In this document: positions 51,780-61,256 of the stretch, piece after piece
How positions within the stretch are numbered: the first letter of the stretch is position 1
Layout of the letters: the number at the start of each line of letters is the position of its first letter
Assembly (NCBI GenBank): GCA_946800325.1
Contig: OX326959.1
Span: forward strand, 31,410,527-31,474,526
Direction of reading: 5' to 3'
DNA: 64,000 nucleotides
Origin: Luzula sylvatica
Taxonomy: Eukaryota; Streptophyta; Magnoliopsida; Poales; Juncaceae
The notes under the pieces: model-generated
Databases searched by the model: none
What the model was told of the DNA's origin: nothing
The model's input: the letters and a program-made list of their open reading frames with translations, nothing else
Made by a program: the position numbers and the translations under genes

Positions 51780-53950
51780 GATCTAAAAACACGTTATTTG
51801 AACTCCTCAAAGCGTTAAAATCTTGTTTTGAATCGAAAAACAAACTTCCTTAGTGTTTGTGAAATTTGCTGAAAAGTTATGTAGTAAAAGATACGATACA
51901 GATGATCTAAAAACACGTTATTTGAACTCCTCATAGCGTTAAAATCTTGTTTTGAATCGAAAAACAAATTTCCTTAGTGTTTGTGAAATTTGGTGAAAAG
52001 TTATGTAGTAAAAGATACGATACAAATGATCTAAAAACACGTTATTTGAACTCCTCAAAGCGTTAAAATCTTGTTTTGAATCGAAAAACAAACTTCCTTA
52101 GTGTTTGTGAAATTTGCTGAAAAGTTATGTAGTAAAAGATACGATACAAATGATCTAAAAACACGTTATTAGAACTCCTCAAAGCGTTAAAATCTTGTTT
52201 TGAATCTAAAAACAAACTTCCTTACTGTTTGTGAAATTTGGTGAAAAGTTATGTAGTAAAAGATACGATACAAATGATCTCAAAACACGTTATTTGAACT
52301 CCTCAAAGCGTTAAAATCTTGTTTTGAATCGAAAAACAAACTTCCTTACTGTTTGTGAAATTTGGTGAAAAGTTATGTAGTAACAGATACGATACAAAAG
52401 ATCTAAAAACACGTTATTTGAACTCATCAAAGCGTTAAAATCTTGTTTTGAATCGAAAAACAAACTTTCTTAGTGTTTGTGAAATTTGGTGAAAAGTTAT
52501 GTTGTAAAAGATACGATCCAAACGATCTAAAAACACGTTATTTGAACTCCTCAAAGCGTTAAAATCTTGTTTTGAATCGAAAAACAAACTTTCTTAGTGT
52601 TTGTGAAATTTGTTGAAAAGTTATGTTGTAAAAGATACGATACAAACGATATAAAAACACGTTATTTGAACTCCTCAAAGCGTTAAAATCTTGTTTTGAA
52701 TCGAAAAACAAACTTCCTTAGTGTTTGTGAAATTTGGTGAAAAGTTATGTAGTAAAAGATACGATACAGACGATCTAAAAACACGTTATTTGAACTCCTC
52801 AAAGCGTTAAAATCTTGTTTTGAATCGAAAAACAAACTTCCTTAGTGTTTGTGAAATTCGGTGAAAAGTTATGTAGTAAAAGATACGATACAAATGATCT
52901 AAAAACACGTTATTTGAACTCCTCAAAGCGTTAAAATCATGTTTTGAATCGAAAAACAAACTTCCTTAGTGTTTGTGAAATTTGGTGAAAAGTTATGTAG
53001 TAAAAGATACGATACAAACGATCTAAAAACACGTTATTTGAACTCCTCAAAGCGTTAAAATCTTGTTTTGAATCTAAAAACAAACTTCCTTACTGTTTGT
53101 GAAATTTGGTGAAAAGTTATGTAGTAAAAGATACGATACAAACGATCTAAAAACACGTTATTTGAACTCCTCAAAGCGTTAAAATCTTGTTTTGAATCGA
53201 ACAACAAACTTCCTTACTGTTTGTGAAATTTGGTGAAAAGTTATGTAGTAACAGATACGATACAAATGATCTAAAAACACGTTATTTGAACTCCTCAAAG
53301 CGTTAAAATCTTGTTTTGAATCTAAAAACAAACTTTCTTAGTGTTTGTGAAATTTGGTGAAAAGTTATGTAGTGAAAGATACCATACAAATGATCTAAAA
53401 ACACGTTATTTGAACTCCTCAAAGCGTTAAAATCTTGTTTTGAATCGAAAAACAAACTTTCTTAGTGTTTGTGAAATTTGGTGAAAAGTTATGTAGTAAA
53501 AGATACGATACAATTGATCTAAAAACACGTTATCTGAACTCCTCAAAGCGTTAAAATCTTGTTTTGAATCGAAAAACAAACTTTCTTAGTGTTTGTGAAA
53601 TTTGGTGAAAAGTTATGTAGTAAAAGATACGATACAAACGATCTAAAAACACATTATTTGAACTCCTCAAAGCGTTAAAATCTTGTTTTGAATCGAAAAA
53701 CAAACTTTCATAGTGTTTGTGAAATTTGGTGAAAAGTTATGTTGTAAAAGATACGATACAAACGATCTAAAAACACGTTATTTGAACTCCTCAAAGCGTT
53801 AAAATCTTGTTTTGAATCGAAAAACAAACTTTCATAGTGTTTGTGAAATTTGTTGAAAAGTTATGTTGTAAAAGATACGATACAAACGATCTAAAAACAC
53901 GTTATTTGAACTCCTCAAAGCGTTAAAATCTTGTTTTGAATCGAAAAACA
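51780..53950 (+). repeat. Block matching 40620-42790 (offset 90 monomers)
   Basis: Partner of 40620-42790, marked by A91 at 52171 and C66 at 52518. It is entered through the recombinant monomer 51585 and the D unit 51709, meaning the exchange that placed this block joined a P unit to a C unit. Q at 52825 starts the segment that is repeated again at 60017. Confidence 0.9.
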
Positions 53951-54064
53951 AATTTCCTTAGTGTTTGTGAAATTTGGTGTAAAGTTATGTAGTAAAAGAT
54001 ACGATACAAATGATCTAAAAACACGTTATTTGAACTCCTCAAAGCGTTAAAATCTTGTTTTGAA

Positions 54065-57000
54065 TCGAAAAACAAACTTTCTTAGTGTTTGTGAAATTTG
54101 GTGAAAAGTTATGTAGTAAAAGATACGATACAAATGATCTAAAAACACGTTATTTGAACTCCTCAAAGCGTTAAAATCTTGTTTTGAATCGAAAAACAGA
54201 CTTCCTTAGTGTTTGTGAAATTTGGTGAAAAGTTATGTAGTAAAAGATACGATACAAATGATCTAAAAACACGTTATTTGAACTCCTCAAAGCGTTAAAA
54301 TCTTGTTTTGAATCGAAAAACAAACTTCCTTAGTGTTTGTGAAATTTGGTGAAAAGTTATGTAGTAAAAGATACGATACAGACGATCTAAAAACACGTTA
54401 TTTGAACTCCTCAAAGCGTTAAAATCTTGTTTTGAATCGAAAAACAAACTTCCTTAGTGTTTGTGAAATTCGGTGAAAAGTTATGTAGTAAAAGATACGA
54501 TACAAATGATCTAAAAACACGTTATTTGAACTCCTCAAAGGGTTAAAATCATGTTTTGAATCGAAAAACAAACTTCCTTAGTGTTTGTGAAATTTGGTGA
54601 AAAGTTATGTAGTAAAAGATACGATACAAACGATCTAAAAACACGTTATTTGAACTCCTCAAAGCGTTAAAATCTTGTTTTGAATCTAAAAACAAACTTC
54701 CTTACTGTTTGTGAAATTTGGTGAAAAGTTATGTAGTAAAAGATACGATACAAACGATCTAAAAACACGTTATTTGAACTCCTCAAAGCGTTAAAATCTT
54801 GTTTTGAATCGAACAACAAACTTCCTTACTGTTTGTGAAATTTGGTGAAAAGTTATGTAGTAACAGATACGATACAAATGATCTAAAAACACGTTATTTG
54901 AACTCCTCAAAGCGTTAAAATCTTGTTTTGAATCGAAAAACAAACTTTCTTAGTGTTTGTGAAATTTGTTGAAAAGTTATGTTGTAAAAGATACGATACA
55001 AACGATATAAAAACACGTTATTTGAACTCCTCAAAGCGTTAAAATCTTGTTTTGAATCGAAAAACAAACTTTCTTAGTGTTTGTGAAATTTGGTGAAAAG
55101 TTATGTAGTAAAATATACGATACAAATGATCTAAAAACACGTTATTTGAACTCCTCAAAGCGTTAAAATCTTGTTTTGAATCGAAAAACAAACTTCCTTA
55201 GTGTTTGTGAAATTTGGTGAAAAGTTATGTAGTAAAAGATACGATACAAATGATCTAAAAACACGTTATTTGAACTCCTCAAAGCGTTAAAATCTTGTTT
55301 TGAATCGAAAAACAAACTTCCTTAGTGTTTGTGAAATTTGGTGAAAAGTTATGTAGTAAAAGATACGATACAAACGATCTAAAAACACGTTATTTGAACT
55401 CCTCAAAGCGTTAAAATCTTGTTTTGAATCGAAAAACAAACTTCCTTAGTGTTTGTGAAATTTGGTGAAAAGTTATGTAGTAAAAGATACGATACAAACG
55501 ATCTAAAAACACGTTATTTGAACTCCTCAAAGCGTTAAAATCTTGTTTTGAATCGAAAAACAAACTTCCTTAGTGTTTGTGAAATTTGGTGAAAAGTTAT
55601 GTAGTAAAAGATACGATACAGACGATCTAAAAACACGTTATTTGAACTCCTCAAAGCGTTAAAATCTTGTTTTGAATCGAAAAACAAACTTCCTTAGTGT
55701 TTGTGAAATTCGGTGAAAAGTTATGTAGTAAAAGATACGATACAAATGATCTAAAAACACGTTATTTGAACTCCTCAAAGCGTTAAAATCATGTTTTGAA
55801 TCGAAAAACAAACTTCCTTAGTGTTTGTGAAATTTGGTGAAAAGTTATGTAGTAAAAGATACGATACAAACGATCTAAAAACACGTTATTTGAACTCCTC
55901 AAAGCGTTAAAATCTTGTTTTGAATCTAAAAACAAACTTCCTTACTGTTTGTGAAATTTGGTGAAAAGTTATGTAGTAAAAGATACGATACAAACGATCT
56001 AAAAACACGTTATTTGAACTCCTCAAAGCGTTAAAATCTTGTTTTGAATCGAACAACAAACTTCCTTACTGTTTGTGAAATTTGGTGAAAAGTTATGTAG
56101 TAACAGATACGATACAAATGATCTAAAAACACGTTATTTGAACTCCTCAAAGCGTTAAAATCTTGTTTTGAATCTAAAAACAAACTTTCTTAGTGTTTGT
56201 GAAATTTGGTGAAAAGTTATGTAGTGAAAGATACCATACAAATGATCTAAAAACACGTTATTTGAACTCCTCAAAGCGTTAAAATCTTGTTTTGAATCGA
56301 AAAACAAACTTTCTTAGTGTTTGTGAAATTTGGTGAAAAGTTATGTAGTAAAAGATACGATACAATTGATCTAAAAACACGTTATCTGAACTCCTCAAAG
56401 CGTTAAAATCTTGTTTTGAATCGAAAAACAAACTTTCTTAGTGTTTGTGAAATTTGGTGAAAAGTTATGTAGTAAAAGATACGATACAAACGATCTAAAA
56501 ACACATTATTTGAACTCCTCAAAGCGTTAAAATCTTGTTTTGAATCGAAAAACAAACTTTCATAGTGTTTGTGAAATTTGGTGAAAAGTTATGTTGTAAA
56601 AGATACGATACAAACGATCTAAAAACACGTTATTTGAACTCCTCAAAGCGTTAAAATCTTGTTTTGAATCGAAAAACAAACTTTCATAGTGTTTGTGAAA
56701 TTTGTTGAAAAGTTATGTTGTAAAAGATACGATACAAACGATCTAAAAACACGTTATTTGAACTCCTCAAAGCGTTAAAATCTTGTTTTGAATCGAAAAA
56801 CAAATTTCCTTAGTGTTTGTGAAATTTGGTGTAAAGTTATGTAGTAAAAGATACGATACAAATGATCTAAAAACACGTTATTTGAACTCCTCAAAGCGTT
56901 AAAATCTTGTTTTGAATCGAAAAACAAACTTTCTTAGTGTTTGTGAAATTTGGTGAAAAGTTATGTAGTAAAAGATACGATACAAATGATCTAAAAACAC

Positions 57001-57253
57001 GTTATTTGAACTCCTCAAAGCGTTAAAATCTTGTTTTGAATCGAAAAACAAACTTCCTTAGTGTTTGTGAAATTTGGTGAAAAGTTATGTAGTAAAAGAT
57101 ACGATACAAATGATCTAAAAACACGTTATTTGAACTCCTCAAAGCGTTAAAATCTTGTTTTGAATCGAAAAACAAACTTCCTTAGTGTTTGTGAAATTTG
57201 GTGAAAAGTTATGTAGTAAAAGATACGATACAGACGATCTAAAAACACGTTAT
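54065..57253 (+). repeat. Large block copy 3 (G11 family)
   Basis: G11 at 54199, T58 at 55114 and A at 54809 and 56049. It lies 5,580 bp (45 monomers) after copy 2 and 11,284 bp (91) after copy 1. It continues past its P unit (57165) into the block shared with 45881-48431, just as copy 1 does. Copies 1 and 3 therefore share a longer common segment of about 5.6 kb than either shares with copy 2. Confidence 0.9.
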
Positions 57254-59715
57254 TTGAACTCCTCAAAGCGTTAAAATCTTGTTTTGAATCGAAAAACAAA
57301 CTTCCTTAGTGTTTGTGAAATTCGGTGAAAAGTTATGTAGTAAAAGATACGATACAAATGATCTAAAAACACGTTATTTGAACTCCTCAAAGCGTTAAAA
57401 TCATGTTTTGAATCGAAAAACAAACTTCCTTAGTGTTTGTGAAATTTGGTGAAAAGTTATGTAGTAAAAGATACGATACAAACGATCTAAAAACACGTTA
57501 TTTGAACTCCTCAAAGCGTTAAAATCTTGTTTTGAATCTAAAAACAAACTTCCTTACTGTTTGTGAAATTTGGTGAAAAGTTATGTAGTAAAAGATACGA
57601 TACAAACGATCTAAAAACACGTTATTTGAACTCCTCAAAGCGTTAAAATCTTGTTTTGAATCGAACAACAAACTTCCTTACTGTTTGTGAAATTTGGTGA
57701 AAAGTTATGTAGTAACAGATACGATACAAATGATCTAAAAACACGTTATTTGAACTCCTCAAAGCGTTAAAATCTTGTTTTGAATCTAAAAACAAACTTT
57801 CTTAGTGTTTGTGAAATTTGGTGAAAAGTTATGTAGTAAAAGATACCATACAAATGATCTAAAAACACGTTATTTGAACTCCTCAAAGCGTTAAAATCTT
57901 GTTTTGAATCGAAAAACAAACTTTCTTAGTGTTTGTGAAATTTGGTGAAAAGTTATGTAGTAAAAGATACGATACAATTGATCTAAAAACACGTTATCTG
58001 AACTCCTCAAAGCGTTAAAATCTTGTTTTGAATCGAAAAACAAACTTTCTTAGTGTTTGTGAAATTTGGTGAAAAGTTATGTAGTAAAAGATACGATACA
58101 AATGATCTAAAAACACGTTATTTGAACTCCTCAAAGCGTTAAAATCTTGTTTTGAATCGAAAAACAAACTTCCTTAGTGTTTGTGAAATTTGCTGAAAAG
58201 TTATGTAGTAAAAGATACGATACAAATGATCTAAAAACACGTTATTTGAACTCCTCATAGCGTTAAAATCTTGTTTTGAATCGAAAAACAAATTTCCTTA
58301 GTGTTTGTGAAATTTGGTGAAAAGTTATGTAGTAAAAGATACGATACAAATGATCTAAAAACACGTTATTTGAACTCCTCAAAGCGTTAAAATCTTGTTT
58401 TGAATCGAAAAACAAACTTCCTTAGTGTTTGTGAAATTTGGTGAAAAGTTATGTAGTAAAAGATACGATACAAATGATCTAAAAACACGTTATTTGAACT
58501 CCTCAAAGCGTTAAAATCTTGTTTTGAATCGAAAAACAAACTTCCTTAGTGTTTGTGAAATTTGGTGAAAAGTTATGTAGTAAAAGATACGATACAAATG
58601 ATCTAAAAACACGTTATTTTAACTCCTCAAAGCGTTAAAATCTTGTTTTGAATCGAAAAACAAACTTCCTTAGTGTTTGTGAAATTTGGTGAAAAGTTAT
58701 GTAGTAAAAGATACGATACAGACGATCTAAAAACACGTTATTTGAACTCCTCAAAGCGTTAAAATCTTGTTTTGAATCGAAAAACAAACTTCCTTAGTGT
58801 TTGTGAAATTCGGTGAAAAGTTATGTAGTAAAAGATACGATACAAATGATCTAAAAACACGTTATTTGAACTCCTCAAAGCGTTAAAATCATGTTTTGAA
58901 TCGAAAAACAAACTTCCTTAGTGTTTGTGAAATTTGGTGAAAAGTTATGTAGTAAAAGATACGATACAAACGATCTAAAAACACGTTATTTGAACTCCTC
59001 AAAGCGTTAAAATCTTGTTTTGAATCTAAAAACAAACTTCCTTACTGTTTGTGAAATTTGGTGAAAAGTTATGTAGTAAAAGATACGATACAAACGATCT
59101 AAAAACACGTTATTTGAAGTCCTCAAAGCGTTAAAATCTTGTTTTGAATCGAACAACAAACTTTCTTAGTGTTTGTGAAATTTGGTGAAAAGTTATGTAG
59201 TAAAAGATACGATACAAATGATCTAAAAACACGTTATTTGAACTCCTCAAAGCGTTAAAATCTTGTTTTGAATCGAAAAACAAACTTCCTTAGTGTTTGT
59301 GAAATTTGGTGAAAAGTTATGTAGTAAAAGATACGATACAGACGATCTAAAAACACGTTATTTGAACTCCTCAAAGCGTTAAAATCTTGTTTTGAATCGA
59401 AAAACAAACTTCCTTAGTGTTTGTGAAATTCGGTGAAAAGTTATGTAGTAAAAGATACGATACAAATGATCTAAAAACACGTTATTTGAACTCCTCAAAG
59501 CGTTAAAATCATGTTTTGAATCGAAAAACAAACTTCCTTAGTGTTTGTGAAATTCGGTGAAAAGTTATGTAGTAAAAGATACGATACAAACGATCTAAAA
59601 ACACGTTATTTGAACTCCTCAAAGCGGTAAAATCTTGTTTTGAATCTAAAAACAAACTTTCTTACTGTTTGTGAAATTTGGTGAAAAGTTATGTAGTAAA
59701 AGATACGATACAAAC
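57254..59715 (+). repeat. Block matching 45970-48431 (offset 91 monomers)
   Basis: Continuation of G11 copy 3, sharing T92, G95, the C6/T16 hybrid and G107 with 45970-48431. It continues to C71 at 59715 and then into the A/A2 chimera at 59769. I saw no difference from the partner other than private changes in the partner. Confidence 0.92.
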
Positions 59716-59768
59716 GATCTAAAAACACGTTATTTGAACTCCTCAAAGCGTTAAAATCTTGTTTTGAA

Positions 59769-59892
59769 TCGAACAACAAACTTCCTTACTGTTTGTGAAA
59801 TTTGGTGAAAAGTTATGTAGTAACAGATACGATACAAAAGATCTAAAAACACGTTATTTGAACTCATCAAAGCGTTAAAATCTTGTTTTGAA
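59769..59892 (+). repeat. Hybrid monomer: A left, A2 right
   Basis: C6 of A is combined with A71 and A98 of A2; C21 and C56 are common to both parents. The exchange lies between p6 and p71. The next unit (59893: T16, T51, C66) follows A2 elsewhere. That unit then leads directly to Q at 60017, skipping the T37/T51/A75 and P units present at 52577 and 52701, which indicates a second junction about 200 bp away. Confidence 0.85.
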
Positions 59893-61256
59893 TCGAAAAA
59901 CAAACTTTCTTAGTGTTTGTGAAATTTGGTGAAAAGTTATGTTGTAAAAGATACGATCCAAACGATCTAAAAACACGTTATTTGAACTCCTCAAAGCGTT
60001 AAAATCTTGTTTTGAATCGAAAAACAAACTTCCTTAGTGTTTGTGAAATTCGGTGAAAAGTTATGTAGTAAAAGATACGATACAAATGATCTAAAAACAC
60101 GTTATTTGAACTCCTCAAAGCGTTAAAATCATGTTTTGAATCGAAAAACAAACTTCCTTAGTGTTTGTGAAATTTGGTGAAAAGTTATGTAGTAAAAGAT
60201 ACGATACAAACGATCTAAAAACACGTTATTTGAACTCCTCAAAGCGTTAAAATCTTGTTTTGAATCTAAAAACAAACTTCCTTACTGTTTGTGAAATTTG
60301 GTGAAAAGTTATGTAGTAAAAGATACGATACAAACGATCTAAAAACACGTTATTTGAACTCCTCAAAGCGTTAAAATCTTGTTTTGAATCGAACAACAAA
60401 CTTCCTTACTGTTTGTGAAATTTGGTGAAAAGTTATGTAGTAACAGATACGATACAAATGATCTAAAAACACGTTATTTGAACTCCTCAAAGCGTTAAAA
60501 TCTTGTTTTGAATCTAAAAACAAACTTTCTTAGTGTTTGTGAAATTTGGTGAAAAGTTATGTAGTGAAAGATACCATACAAATGATCTAAAAACACGTTA
60601 TTTGAACTCCTCAAAGCGTTAAAATCTTGTTTTGAATCGAAAAACAAACTTTCTTAGTGTTTGTGAAATTTGGTGAAAAGTTATGTAGTAAAAGATACGA
60701 TACAATTGATCTAAAAACACGTTATCTGAACTCCTCAAAGCGTTAAAATCTTGTTTTGAATCGAAAAACAAACTTTCTTAGTGTTTGTGAAATTTGGTGA
60801 AAAGTTATGTAGTAAAAGATACGATACAAACGATCTAAAAACACATTATTTGAACTCCTCAAAGCGTTAAAATCTTGTTTTGAATCGAAAAACAAACTTT
60901 CATAGTGTTTGTGAAATTTGGTGAAAAGTTATGTTGTAAAAGATACGATACAAACGATCTAAAAACACGTTATTTGAACTCCTCAAAGCGTTAAAATCTT
61001 GTTTTGAATCGAAAAACAAACTTTCATAGTGTTTGTGAAATTTGTTGAAAAGTTATGTTGTAAAAGATACGATACAAACGATCTAAAAACACGTTATTTG
61101 AACTCCTCAAAGCGTTAAAATCTTGTTTTGAATCGAAAAACAAATTTCCTTAGTGTTTGTGAAATTTGGTGTAAAGTTATGTAGTAAAAGATACGATACA
61201 AATGATCTAAAAACACGTTATTTGAACTCCTCAAAGCGTTAAAATCTTGTTTTGAA

